A DNA stretch of 42,005 nucleotides, from contig DCIO01000004.1 of NCBI GenBank assembly GCA_002315885.1, positions 1 to 42,005 of the forward strand, read 5' to 3'. Every line of letters starts with the position of its first letter. The first letter of the stretch is position 1. This stretch comes from Lentisphaeria bacterium UBA1724. Lineage in GTDB: Bacteria > Verrucomicrobiota > Lentisphaeria > Oligosphaerales > Oligosphaeraceae. A program made the position numbers and the translations under genes. This document shows, piece after piece, positions 1 to 9,035 of the stretch. The notes below the pieces were generated by a model. That model saw only the letters and a program-made list of their open reading frames with translations. It was not told where the DNA came from and did no database searches.

Positions 1-3
1 AAA

Positions 4-57
<54 letters not shown>

Positions 58-125
58 ATCTCCAATGGGATTATTGTGTTCATGAAGATGCGATAGTCTC
101 CTCTTCCGGAATTTCATTTTCAAAG

Positions 126-166
126 CCTCGCGTACTTGGAGTTATTTCAAGTGCGCGAGGTTTTTT
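126..166 (+). terminator. Rho-independent terminator upstream of the GTPase operon
   Basis: A 13-bp stem with one U-G wobble (arms 126-138 and 148-160) closes a 9-nt loop and is followed at once by six T residues (161-166). It is oriented for + strand transcription and so ends a transcript arriving from the left. It insulates the operon that starts about 160 bp downstream. Confidence 0.85.
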
Positions 167-324
167 GTTTCTCCCCTCTAGTAATTCAAGGCGTATAAAA
201 TAACCTTGAGTGTTCTTTCCTTTTATGAAGGTTTCCTTTCTCTTGCAAAAATTCTTCCTTTCCCTTTTGGCATTTGCCCTGTCTCTGCCCCTGCTTGCAT
301 TTTTCTGTAGTCATGGTTTAGACT
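167..324 (+). other. Leader region of the GTPase operon, no gene supported
   Basis: This stretch lies between the terminator and the first gene of the operon. A TATAAA hexamer at 194-199 could be a -10 element, but no convincing -35 sits 16-18 bp before it. A 43-codon frame (225-356) with a hydrophobic N-terminus is open here but lacks a ribosome-binding site. The promoter of the operon must be in this stretch if the terminator to the left is efficient. Confidence 0.3.
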
Positions 325-2097
325 ATGTCGAATCATGTTTCATTTTTAGAAAATAAGTTTATGAATTCGCAATCTGTTTTTTACAGTTATCTGAACGGTG
401 AGACTCTTGGACCTTTTCTCGTTAATCAATTTGTTGAAAAGTTGCGTTCTGGGGACTTGGTTGCATCAGCTTTATTTTCTGTGGATGGTAGACCATGGGC
501 ACATCTTCAGGATTTGCCAGAGTATGCCGAATTGACTGCCATGATGAACCGAAATGGAACCATGGTTGAAGATATGTCAGAAGAAGAACCAATTATTCCT
601 GTAATTGTCAATAACGATGAGGATGTCGAGGAGTCTGAAGAGGACGAAGACGATTTAAATTTTCTTGACGATGATGGAGATACTTCTCCAATCGTTGCTT
701 GTCCTCATTGCTGGCACAGTTTTCGTTTTTCCAAGATAAATTACATTTCGATGCATCCTAGTCTTGTAGGAGATTCTGTGTTGGGCGGTGAGGCCCAGAC
801 GCGTTTCCTTCCTATGAAATTTAATGCTGATGGCATGCCGCTTGACGCGCGTGGTCTTGTTTGCAATGAGATGGCGTGTCCACGCTGTCACTTGCAAATA
901 CCTGCAGCATTGTTCCAGGATGGCGGAACGATTCTGTCTACGGTTGGGGCTCCATCAAGTGGAAAATCGTATTATCTCACTGCGATGATTTACCAGGCTA
1001 AACACACCCTCTTGAAGTTTGGTTACTCCTTGAATGATGCCGATACGATGATGAACATGGTCTTGACTGGTTATGAAGGGGTGTTATTCCGAAACGTTCG
1101 TCATGACAAATATGTTTCTTTACCCAAAACGGAATTGCAGGGAAGCGAATTTTCCACTCAAGTCACATTGAATGGCCTCACCATCGATTTGCCTTTGCCA
1201 TTTGTTTATTCCTTGGAAGGAGAGAATGGCAAGAATCGTAATCTGATTTTCTATGACAATGCAGGCGAGCATTTTGAGCCCGGCCGTGATAGTGTTTCGA
1301 ATTTGGCAACAAACCATCTGGTGAAGTCTGAGGCGATTTTCTTTTTATTCGATCCGTTCAAGGACAGTGAGTTGGTTGAAAATTGCGATGAGCGCGACCC
1401 TCAGGCAAAAGAGTTTCTTAGAAGTGTGAATCAGCATCAGATTCTTCAGGAGATGGTGCTTCGCATTCGGAAGAAGACGGGGATGAAGCAAGATAAGAAA
1501 CTGCCGATTCCGTTGGTATTGATTGTTCCGAAGTTTGATGCGTGGAAGCAAAATTTTACCTTGGATCTGGAGGATGTGCCTTATCTAGCAACGTGTGATG
1601 ATGGTCGTGTCTATCTGAATGCGACCAATGTGCTCCTTGTCTCTTTCGCATTACGTCAATGGCTATGTGCCCGCCTAGCGGAGGTTGTTTCATTGTGTGA
1701 AAAGTCTTTTGAGACTGTTTACTATGTCCCAGTGTCTGCTCTTGGAAGAATCCCTGAGATGGATGAGGAAAAACATGTCCTGGGGGTCAAGCCTGATCAC
1801 TTGAAACCGTTCTGGTGTGAGGTCCCGTTATTGCTCTATTGTTGGCATGCGGGGCTGATTCCCGCATCAAAGATTAGTTATGGTGACCAGGTTAATGATG
1901 TGTCTTCTTTATGTAAATGGGGTGACAATGAAATGCTGTTTATTGCTCCAGGTCAAGAAAGTGCAGAAAAGATTCCCAAAATCTTCTGGGGGCAAGAAGT
2001 TTACGATGCGACACTTGGGCTGATTCGTTTTCCCTCAATCCCAAAGGAGATGAAGAAGGCGGTGGAAGTGGAAAACAAGGATTTTTGGGGCGAATAA
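325..2097 (+). CDS. GYF_2 / zinc-ribbon / TRAFAC-type GTPase (DO-GTPase2-like)
   Basis: This is a predicted regulatory GTPase and the first gene of a seven-gene operon. Residues 17-66 resemble a GYF_2 domain, a protein-protein adaptor, with the typical YxYLNGETLGPF start. An acidic linker follows (81-119). A zinc-binding pair is suggested by CPHC (126-129) and CPRC (185-188). The P-loop is GAPSSGKS (208-215), a DNAGE motif (311-315) stands in the G3/Walker B position, PKFD (402-405) in the G4 position and VSALG (470-474) in the G5 position. This arrangement fits the 'double-GTPase 2' families described from conflict-system surveys, and the next gene fits their partner GAP1. No good ribosome-binding site precedes ATG 325; ATG 361, just before the GYF_2 domain, is an equally plausible start. 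The family assignment is from motif memory; the cellular role is unknown. Confidence 0.8.
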   Translation: MSNHVSFLENKFMNSQSVFYSYLNGETLGPFLVNQFVEKLRSGDLVASALFSVDGRPWAHLQDLPEYAELTAMMNRNGTMVEDMSEEEPIIPVIVNNDEDVEESEEDEDDLNFLDDDGDTSPIVACPHCWHSFRFSKINYISMHPSLVGDSVLGGEAQTRFLPMKFNADGMPLDARGLVCNEMACPRCHLQIPAALFQDGGTILSTVGAPSSGKSYYLTAMIYQAKHTLLKFGYSLNDADTMMNMVLTGYEGVLFRNVRHDKYVSLPKTELQGSEFSTQVTLNGLTIDLPLPFVYSLEGENGKNRNLIFYDNAGEHFEPGRDSVSNLATNHLVKSEAIFFLFDPFKDSELVENCDERDPQAKEFLRSVNQHQILQEMVLRIRKKTGMKQDKKLPIPLVLIVPKFDAWKQNFTLDLEDVPYLATCDDGRVYLNATNVLLVSFALRQWLCARLAEVVSLCEKSFETVYYVPVSALGRIPEMDEEKHVLGVKPDHLKPFWCEVPLLLYCWHAGLIPASKISYGDQVNDVSSLCKWGDNEMLFIAPGQESAEKIPKIFWGQEVYDATLGLIRFPSIPKEMKKAVEVENKDFWGE

Positions 2098-2110
2098 AAG
2101 GAGGGTAAAA

Positions 2111-3748
2111 ATGGCTTTTGAACTTGTCTATACTTCTGCACAGCAGGGATTGCAGCCAGGGGCCACGGGGTTTTGCACTGTTGCGATGACCAACGGCATT
2201 CCTCCGATGTTGATGAAGAAGTTGGAGAGCTTTACGGGGTATCGTCCCTTTTACGAACATTATGACCCTCGTTCTGCCCAAAATCCGCCTGCTTTCCTTC
2301 ACTACCAATGGCTAGACGGTCGAAACAAGTATGATATTTTAGGGCGAATTTGTTCTTGTGAAGCAGATCATACTGGGCGTTCTAATAAGTTGGCTCATTT
2401 TTTGGTTGTTAATGAAATAGAGAAAAAAAACAGCCCTTGTGGCCCTGCGGATTATTCTGGTGCAGTTTCGCCATTCCTCGTTCAATGGCAAGGTGCACCG
2501 AAACTGTATCCCACGGAACGTTGCCTTCAGCCATTGAGGTATGTTCCCAAGGTTGCATCGCTATGGAAGGAATACAAGGGGGATGCTGGTTGGGCTGGGT
2601 ATCTTGCGGATTGTTTCATGAATGCTCCTGATAAACCTGTCTACATTCTATTTAACCCTGAAATCCATCATGATATCTTAGGTTTGGTTTCGGAGGCTCT
2701 CAATGTGCTTCCGGAAAATGCCCGTTGGCGTGTCAGCTACAACACCTGCTTTATGAATATTCCATCAGATATTCAGTGCAATTGGCGTTTCTGCATTGAC
2801 ACTCCAGAATTTTTCCATGGTGTTCTTCCGAACACCACAGTGATTCGCTTGTCGGATCGTTCTTCCGTGCCGTCGGAGAGTCGTTTGGTTTCTATGGCTC
2901 GTAGTACCATCCGTGAGATTGTGCCGAGGACTTCCCCCGTCGTGGAGGTTCCTGACGTAGAAAATACTGCTCCTGTGAAATCCCTGGGGGATATGCTGAA
3001 AAAGAACGTTTCCTCTGGTGGCGAGAGTCCGCTGCGAGAGAGGTTGCAACGGGAAGAGATGGGTGCAGCGGTAATTCCTCGCCTTAGGAACAACAACATT
3101 TCGATGTGTCCTTCCCAACAATTTCCTTCTCAACAGCAGATTTTCGTCCAGAAAAATGGAGATTGTCCGCAAGTCGCTTTGGTGGCGATAAGTGTGTTGT
3201 GCGTTTTGTCCTTAGTGTTTAGTGCCACTTTGTGGAGAGAGAAAACTTCATTGAGTGAAGAAAAAAAGAATCTAAGTGAGGAATTGAGACAATCAAAAGA
3301 AAAAGTGGAATCGTTGAGTGAAGAAAAAAAGAATCTAAGTGAGGAATTGAGACAATCAAAAGAAAAAGTGGAATCGTTACTTGTTCAAATAGAAGAAAAG
3401 GCAGAGCAAGAGCATCCAGAAGAGGGGAGAAACAAGGAAGAAGGAAGGACTCAGGATGTACTCTCAACCTCTCCAGATGACACCACGAGTATTGAAAAAG
3501 AGACAATTCCCAAGGATGAAGGTGTGGAAGAAATTTTCATTCAACAAGCTGGAAATGAAGAAGATCCATTGGATAGAGAGGAAGTCCCTGACGCTGTGCA
3601 AGAGGATACGTCTGCAAATCCTTCAACCAATAGTTCAAAGAATAAGGACAGATCTGGGAAAAGGAAGGGTGGGGTCTCTGGGGGAGGTCAGAATTTTCAA
3701 AGGAAAAATGTGTCAGCCGTTGTCAAAGATGAAGACCAAGCGAATTAA
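2111..3748 (+). CDS. GTPase-associated protein, GAP1-N2-like, membrane-anchored
   Basis: The N-terminal 250 residues match my memory of the GAP1-N2 domain: an opening YTSAQQGLQPGATGF (7-21), a short GYRPFYE stretch (43-49), and the hallmark HTGRSNKLAHFLV (87-99). These proteins are typically encoded beside DO-GTPases, as here: only 13 nt separate it from the GTPase gene. A transmembrane helix follows at about 354-375, then a charged coiled coil built partly on a perfect 21-residue duplication, and a low-complexity tail that is acidic and then Lys/Gly-rich. A strong GGAGG site (2100-2104) fixes the start. The likely job is to bind or regulate the GTPase at the inner membrane. The domain orientation across the membrane was not determined. 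Confidence 0.8.
   Translation: MAFELVYTSAQQGLQPGATGFCTVAMTNGIPPMLMKKLESFTGYRPFYEHYDPRSAQNPPAFLHYQWLDGRNKYDILGRICSCEADHTGRSNKLAHFLVVNEIEKKNSPCGPADYSGAVSPFLVQWQGAPKLYPTERCLQPLRYVPKVASLWKEYKGDAGWAGYLADCFMNAPDKPVYILFNPEIHHDILGLVSEALNVLPENARWRVSYNTCFMNIPSDIQCNWRFCIDTPEFFHGVLPNTTVIRLSDRSSVPSESRLVSMARSTIREIVPRTSPVVEVPDVENTAPVKSLGDMLKKNVSSGGESPLRERLQREEMGAAVIPRLRNNNISMCPSQQFPSQQQIFVQKNGDCPQVALVAISVLCVLSLVFSATLWREKTSLSEEKKNLSEELRQSKEKVESLSEEKKNLSEELRQSKEKVESLLVQIEEKAEQEHPEEGRNKEEGRTQDVLSTSPDDTTSIEKETIPKDEGVEEIFIQQAGNEEDPLDREEVPDAVQEDTSANPSTNSSKNKDRSGKRKGGVSGGGQNFQRKNVSAVVKDEDQAN
3251..3376 (+). repeat. Perfect 63-bp tandem duplication inside the GAP1-like gene
   Basis: Units 3251-3313 and 3314-3376 are identical at all 63 bases and in frame, giving 21 residues twice in the coiled coil just after the transmembrane helix. 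Three heptads per unit means the duplication lengthens the coiled coil without changing its register. The perfect identity implies a recent or actively slipping duplication. Confidence 0.95.
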
Positions 3749-3776
3749 TCCAAGAAATAGAAATTAGGAGTCGAAA

Positions 3777-6700
3777 ATGCCTTTTGATGAAGATTTTTTG
3801 TTGACACTTAACCGCTACTGCGAGGAAGGGGACTTTACTGACTCTGTTCGATTGGAGCAGATGATGTCGCGATATGTGGAGTTGTGCGAGGAAGTCAATC
3901 GCTCATGCCGTCAGTTACAGGATTTACTGAATCGCGGGATGATTTTTGAGGCTCGGGAGTTCTATGTTTCCCAGAAGCCTCCTCTGGAAGAGCAGATATC
4001 TATGCTTTCTGCGGAAGAATATCAACAGTTGTCCGCGTATGCCTCATTTATGGGATTGCCTGAAGCGCCAGTTCTTTCGGCTGCGGTGATACTGGATTAT
4101 CAGAACCAACTCAGTGAAAGCAGGAATGTGGCGCCGTTGATTCAGCAATATCGGAAGGCCCTTGCGGGAAATAGGAGCGATGAAATTTTGGTTTTAGCGC
4201 GGCAGATTTGCGAATGCCTTCCCAAGGACAAAGAGTGGCAAAAGACTCTGGAAGGTCTAGAGGAAAAGAAACAGGATGAGTTGCTGGAGTTGGCAAAAAA
4301 AGCCATTCTTGAACAGGATTATGTGACTTTGGAAAAATGTAGGCAGGCTATTCAGGCAGAAACATGGCATCGTCCTGTCCGTCCTGAGGCTCTGAAGAAA
4401 ATTGAGAAAGTACTCCATCAGCATTCTCTGGATGTCCTTCAAGAGGAATTTAGGGGATGTTTTGCTGATGCAGAACGTCTTTATCAAGAGGATCTTGAAA
4501 ATAATCTTCTTCCAATGAAGGAGGATTTTGACAAGATGGCGGAACTGCTCGTCAATAATCCAGAGTTCAAGTTGGATGGCGAATTGTACCGTAGTTATGA
4601 GGATTTGCGGCGGGTTTGGTCGGAACATTGGACTAGATACGAGCAAGAGCGGATTGCGCAGGAAGAGTATCAGCGCCAAGTGGAACTGCTTGAAGGGGCA
4701 TTAGCCGGTTCCGCTCCTCCTGAGAAGTTGGATGAACATTTTGGTGTTCTTCAGCGGTTGGGGATGCCTGTCCCCGAGGAATTGCAGCGGCGCTATTCCG
4801 AGGTGCGCGCAATGCGAAGTTCCGTTCGAACTCGCAAACGCATCCTTAAGAGTGCCATTGCTGTGTTTTTGATTGCGGTGGTATCTGTCGCATCCTTCTT
4901 TGCTCTGAGACATTATCATCGTTCTACGCAATTTGAGTCCTTGCGTTCGCAGGTGCTTGCAATACTAGAGAATCCATGTCGATTCTCGGGAGAAGCGATT
5001 GGTATCATTGAGGTCATGGAGGTTGAAAATGGATGGGTCATGGGGTGGAATGGGCGTTCTGAACTTACCGTTGCGATTCAGAAGAAACAGATAGACGAGG
5101 AAGAACGTCGTTTAAAATTAATGTCTCTCTCTGGAAACTTGTCGAAATGTCTTGAGAATCTTGATGACCAGTGGGATGTCTTTGTGGATATCCAGCGGCA
5201 AATTGACGAGATGTCTCTTTATCCAGAATTGGCGGAGATACGGCAGGAGCTTCATGCCAAGATTGACAAGGCGAAAACTGACTATCTGAACAGTCAAGGC
5301 AGAGAGTATACGCGTCTTATCAGCGAGGCAAGAAACCTGAAAAATTCGCTTCTGGAAGTGGGGGACAAGCGCAATGATGAGCGCATTCGGTATGGTATCA
5401 TTGAGATGAAGAAGATTCTTTCCGAGGCTGCACGCCTGAAGAATGTCCCTCAAGAGGTAAGTTTGCGGTACGAGAATGTCTATGCCGAACTTTCAAAAAC
5501 TCCTCTGACTCTTTTGTTGTCATGTTACGAGGAGGTTCTGCGTCCCTACCAAAATCTTGATTGGTCGAATGTCCATGCAGTTCTTGTCAAGCTGAATCAA
5601 GAGTCAGAGAACCCTTTTGTCCGTGATTTACAAAGAATAGAAATGATACGCAACATGTTTGCGTCTAATGAATTGGTAATTTTTGATGCGGCCGACCTTG
5701 AGCTTGCTCAAATGAAATTGGATGAACTTTCGGTTTTGGAACGCAACCTTAGAGAGATAAGAAGCAAATTGCACAGCAGTATTGAAGGCATTCTCCAGTC
5801 TTCGACGAGAGATGAATTACAAAGGAATGCCAGGACTCAGATGAATTCGATTCCATCGCTTCTCGCCCAGGAACTGCCTGAGTTTTTCGCTTTTTGCTCC
5901 GAACAACTGGATGTATTGGAGGAGGAAAAATACAAAAAAAACAATCCTTCTCTAGAGGAAAGGGAAAAACTTGTGGTCCAGGGGTATCAGAAAATCAATC
6001 ATGATTTCCATCAAGCCATAGGGCGGATTGCTTCGGAGTTAAAGCCGTCCTACTGCATGGTATTTGGTGTTGGGGAGAAAGAGGCTCCGAGATATACAAA
6101 GAAACCCATCATTTATTATTTGACCGACGAGTCTTTTGATACAGCGGAGAAATTGCCCGGTAAGAAAGGCGAGATGAGATATCAATTGTCAATCCCTGGA
6201 GGAGCGCTGTCGATACGTTTTCCACATCCATCGCAAACCCTATCAGTGAATGTGCAGTTCAGGAATGGTTTCATGTCAAACTATGCTTGGTTCATCTATC
6301 CCTCGCATGAATTGGGACGCAATATGAAGAAAGCAGACTTCGTCGTCGACCACATAGTTTGGGCGCGGAAGCATTCAATCGAATACGATGAATACGATTT
6401 ATGTTATTTTTTGCTTGCATTGCGCGATCTTATGAGTTATCGGTTGTTCAATCTGGATGCGTGGATGCGTCTGCAGGTGCTTCGTGAGGCTTTGGATTCT
6501 ATTTTCGCTTCATATGACTCGAAGGAAGCTTCTATTTTAAAAGATTTCCCTACCTATGTCAGTTTGACAAGACTGCGGGAACAGTGTGCAAAACTCCATA
6601 ATAAATACAGCAAACGAATGGACGCAGGCGAGTGGATGGCAATGGCAAACCTTAAAAATGACGATTGGAGAAGTCTCTCCGATGCCTATTTTGAGTTGGA

Positions 6701-7019
6701 GGAGATAATAGACAAAGAGGCGAATCCTGTGTTAGAAATAGGGCGAATTAAGAGACAGAAAAATGGCAAGTGTTTCAAGGCAGCAGGCATTCTGGACAAC
6801 AAGTCCCATGGGTTAGTTGTGAGCTATTTGGCTGAGAAGAAGGATGGTGTCGGTCTTTGGATTTGGGATACTGCCAAGCAGTATCTTGTGGAGATTGGTC
6901 AGACGGAGTTTACGCGAAAGGAGAAATTAACTTTGATAGATAGTCCTGATTGTTCAAATTTGCTATTGACTACAGGACGGTATGCCATCGTGTATGTAGA
7001 TGAATCCGATTTGGAATAA
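3777..7019 (+). CDS. Large membrane-anchored coiled-coil protein of the GTPase operon
   Basis: I do not recognise this 1080-residue protein. The first 350 residues are charged and helical. One clear transmembrane helix lies at about 358-378, preceded by a basic stretch (RTRKR). A second long helical and coiled-coil region follows to about residue 750, then a mixed alpha/beta C-terminal part (about 760-1080) ending in a hydrophobic DESDLE tail. No enzymatic motif is visible. An AGGAG site (3766-3770) sits 6 nt before ATG, and the gene starts 28 nt after the GAP1-like gene, so the two are almost certainly co-transcribed. By position and shape it may be a scaffold linking the cytoplasmic GTPase to the membrane channel genes downstream. 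That is inference. Confidence 0.7.
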   Translation: MPFDEDFLLTLNRYCEEGDFTDSVRLEQMMSRYVELCEEVNRSCRQLQDLLNRGMIFEAREFYVSQKPPLEEQISMLSAEEYQQLSAYASFMGLPEAPVLSAAVILDYQNQLSESRNVAPLIQQYRKALAGNRSDEILVLARQICECLPKDKEWQKTLEGLEEKKQDELLELAKKAILEQDYVTLEKCRQAIQAETWHRPVRPEALKKIEKVLHQHSLDVLQEEFRGCFADAERLYQEDLENNLLPMKEDFDKMAELLVNNPEFKLDGELYRSYEDLRRVWSEHWTRYEQERIAQEEYQRQVELLEGALAGSAPPEKLDEHFGVLQRLGMPVPEELQRRYSEVRAMRSSVRTRKRILKSAIAVFLIAVVSVASFFALRHYHRSTQFESLRSQVLAILENPCRFSGEAIGIIEVMEVENGWVMGWNGRSELTVAIQKKQIDEEERRLKLMSLSGNLSKCLENLDDQWDVFVDIQRQIDEMSLYPELAEIRQELHAKIDKAKTDYLNSQGREYTRLISEARNLKNSLLEVGDKRNDERIRYGIIEMKKILSEAARLKNVPQEVSLRYENVYAELSKTPLTLLLSCYEEVLRPYQNLDWSNVHAVLVKLNQESENPFVRDLQRIEMIRNMFASNELVIFDAADLELAQMKLDELSVLERNLREIRSKLHSSIEGILQSSTRDELQRNARTQMNSIPSLLAQELPEFFAFCSEQLDVLEEEKYKKNNPSLEEREKLVVQGYQKINHDFHQAIGRIASELKPSYCMVFGVGEKEAPRYTKKPIIYYLTDESFDTAEKLPGKKGEMRYQLSIPGGALSIRFPHPSQTLSVNVQFRNGFMSNYAWFIYPSHELGRNMKKADFVVDHIVWARKHSIEYDEYDLCYFLLALRDLMSYRLFNLDAWMRLQVLREALDSIFASYDSKEASILKDFPTYVSLTRLREQCAKLHNKYSKRMDAGEWMAMANLKNDDWRSLSDAYFELEEIIDKEANPVLEIGRIKRQKNGKCFKAAGILDNKSHGLVVSYLAEKKDGVGLWIWDTAKQYLVEIGQTEFTRKEKLTLIDSPDCSNLLLTTGRYAIVYVDESDLE

Positions 7020-7045
7020 AGCGTGATCAAAACTAAGGAGAAAAC

Positions 7046-8068
7046 ATGAAAATCTGGATTAAATACAAGGGAAAGCTTTTGGGGCCGATGGAAGACGGAC
7101 AGATTTCAACGGCGTTATCTCGTGGGATTATTGGGCACGACGCGGAGGTAAGTGACAATCGTCTGGAATGGTATCCAGTGACCGCATTGTTGGAACTCAA
7201 AGAACGGCAGAATGCCAAGAAGATATCTTTGTCAGTCCCTCCCCCGCCCCCGCCTGCGCCTTCTGGCGTTCAATCCCTTCCTTCTTCTCCTACGCAACAA
7301 TCTGGGCAATACTCTTCCTACAGCCAATCTGATGTTTCCACGTCAGGTTATGCACCAGTTCAACCGAATGTGGATCAGTTTCCTCAAACGGGAAATTTCT
7401 GCACTTCATGTGGTGCGGCTGTTTTGCCTGGTGCTGCAATATGTATGAAATGTGGATGTAATCCTACGACGAACCATGCTTTCTGCCAAGGTTGTGGCAA
7501 TCGACTTAATCCCGGTCAGCTAATTTGCATGAGTTGCGGAGTGCCTGTTGGGGGTGTCGGCAAGGCAGGGAAAGCTGCGAATTCGGTTTATTCCGCTTCG
7601 CCTCGTTTTTCTAATTCTACGCCTTTAGGGGCTTTGGATTGTTACCTGGTGTGTTTTAAGAAATATGTAGATTTCAGCGGACGAGCTTCCCGAAGAGAAT
7701 TTTGGTTCTTCTGTTTGTTTTCCTCCCTTATTGGTTTGGGGATTAATCTTTTCTTTCCTCCAATCTTTGGGGGGATATATTCATTGGCCGTTGCTCTCCC
7801 AAATTTGGCTGTGCAAGTCCGAAGATTGCATGACATAGGTAAATCTGGTTTTTGGCTTCTCATTCTTTGTATTCCGCTTCCCTTTTCGATTTTAGCGGGA
7901 ATTGGATGTGCAGAGGATAATGCTGTAGGGATGTTGGGGTTGGGAATAATTTGTTTTTTGTCTTTGGTTGTCTGCAGTATTGCGTTGCTAATAGATTTTT
8001 GCCGACGGGGTACAGTCGGAGCTAACCAATATGGTGAAGATCCTTACAGCAATAACACAATAGTTTGA
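7046..8068 (+). CDS. GYF_2 / double zinc-ribbon / DUF805 membrane protein
   Basis: Three modules are visible. Residues 1-52 form a GYF_2 adaptor domain, the second in this operon. A Pro/Ser/Gln-rich linker (64-115) leads to two zinc ribbons with eight cysteines (C119, C122, C133, C136 and C147, C150, C161, C164). Residues 197-335 are a DUF805 domain with its two hallmarks, FSGRASRREFW (210-220) and RRLHDIGKSGFW (259-270), and four or so membrane helices. An AAGGAG site (7035-7040) precedes ATG, 26 nt after the previous stop. DUF805 proteins are integral inner-membrane proteins of unknown function. The shared GYF_2 and zinc-ribbon modules suggest it docks the same ligand as the GTPase. Confidence 0.88.
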   Translation: MKIWIKYKGKLLGPMEDGQISTALSRGIIGHDAEVSDNRLEWYPVTALLELKERQNAKKISLSVPPPPPPAPSGVQSLPSSPTQQSGQYSSYSQSDVSTSGYAPVQPNVDQFPQTGNFCTSCGAAVLPGAAICMKCGCNPTTNHAFCQGCGNRLNPGQLICMSCGVPVGGVGKAGKAANSVYSASPRFSNSTPLGALDCYLVCFKKYVDFSGRASRREFWFFCLFSSLIGLGINLFFPPIFGGIYSLAVALPNLAVQVRRLHDIGKSGFWLLILCIPLPFSILAGIGCAEDNAVGMLGLGIICFLSLVVCSIALLIDFCRRGTVGANQYGEDPYSNNTIV

Positions 8069-8135
8069 ATAATAGGATTTGAAAACTTTTGTTCAGTCTT
8101 TGTAATTAATCGAACATGCGTTAGGAGAATTAACC

Positions 8136-9026
8136 GTGGGGACTTACGAATTAAATTTTGTCATGTCTGACTTTGAAGGGCGTTTGGGGCTTTTGGGCAA
8201 GAAATATACTGCGGTGAACAATGTCCTATCCTGTGTGTTGGGGGGGGGCGCCACGGTCATCTTCTACCTGTGCCTATATCCCCTTCATTTGAAAGGGAAA
8301 TGGCAGATGGTGGATATGTTCTTTCATGGAGGGAACGCCCAGCGTAGTTCCATTCCATATTACACGATGTTTTTGACATTCTGGTGTCTGGTGTTTCTTT
8401 TTATCAAATGGCTAAAACTGCACAATCAGCGTCGTGCTCTGAGTATTGATGTAATTCCAGATAATCCAGGATATGTCGTATCCCGCATGAACGCCCACGA
8501 CATTATTTCGGCTATACATGCTAAGGTGTTCATGAGTGAACACTATATGGTTTTGTGGAGAATGGAATGTGCACTTCAAAATTTGGATCATATCGGTAAG
8601 ATATCCGAGGTCTCCTCTGTCCTGAAAGACCAGGCGGATACGGATGCTGAATTCACGGAAAGCACATACACTCTTCCGAAGGGACTGATTTGGGCCATTC
8701 CGGTTTTGGGTTTTATTGGTACAGTTCTCGGCTTGTCCCAGGCAGTAGGTGGATTTGGCAATGTCGTGGCAAGTGGTGCTGATTTGGAGGGCTTGAAGAA
8801 TGCTTTGTCTGGGGTTACCTCTGGTTTGGCTATTGCATTCGAAACGACTTTGATTGCTCTTGTTGATGCGTTGGTCGTTCAGCTTCTAATGACGTTCCTT
8901 ATGCAGAAGGAAGAGGAATTTCTCGATCAGGTAGCGAGACTTTGCTATCGGAAAATTACCAGCAAACTACGGATGGTTGACTTGGTTGAACAAATGGAAG
9001 AAACTGACCCTGTATTTAAGCAATAG
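8136..9026 (+). CDS. MotA/TolQ/ExbB proton-channel family protein
   Basis: This protein carries the MotA/TolQ/ExbB core. Four membrane helices are predicted at about 30-50, 75-93, 184-205 and 229-255. The signature is in the last two: IPVLGFIGTVLGLS (188-201) and GLAIAFETTLIAL (230-242). The family forms pentameric rings that convert proton or sodium flow into movement of a single-span partner; two such partners are encoded directly downstream. A GTG start is chosen because AGGAG (8123-8127) sits 8 nt before it and the alternative ATG is nine codons inside. The C-terminus ends soon after helix 4, so the long cytoplasmic tail of ZorA is absent. A G9 homopolymer interrupts codons 35-38. Confidence 0.9.
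   Translation: MGTYELNFVMSDFEGRLGLLGKKYTAVNNVLSCVLGGGATVIFYLCLYPLHLKGKWQMVDMFFHGGNAQRSSIPYYTMFLTFWCLVFLFIKWLKLHNQRRALSIDVIPDNPGYVVSRMNAHDIISAIHAKVFMSEHYMVLWRMECALQNLDHIGKISEVSSVLKDQADTDAEFTESTYTLPKGLIWAIPVLGFIGTVLGLSQAVGGFGNVVASGADLEGLKNALSGVTSGLAIAFETTLIALVDALVVQLLMTFLMQKEEEFLDQVARLCYRKITSKLRMVDLVEQMEETDPVFKQ
8240..8248 (+). repeat. Poly-G tract (G9) in the channel gene
   Basis: Nine consecutive G residues span the end of codon 35 to codon 38, encoding three glycines in the first membrane helix. Tracts of this length slip readily in bacteria, and a one-base change here would frameshift the gene after about 37 codons. It may be a phase-variation site, or chance. Confidence 0.9.
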
Positions 9027-9035
9027 AACAAGATA

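Noticed and set aside
225..356. 43-codon frame with a hydrophobic, signal-like N-terminus ahead of the GTPase gene
   Set aside because: It has no ribosome-binding site and overlaps the annotated start of the GTPase gene. Kept only as a reason to consider ATG 361 as the true GTPase start.
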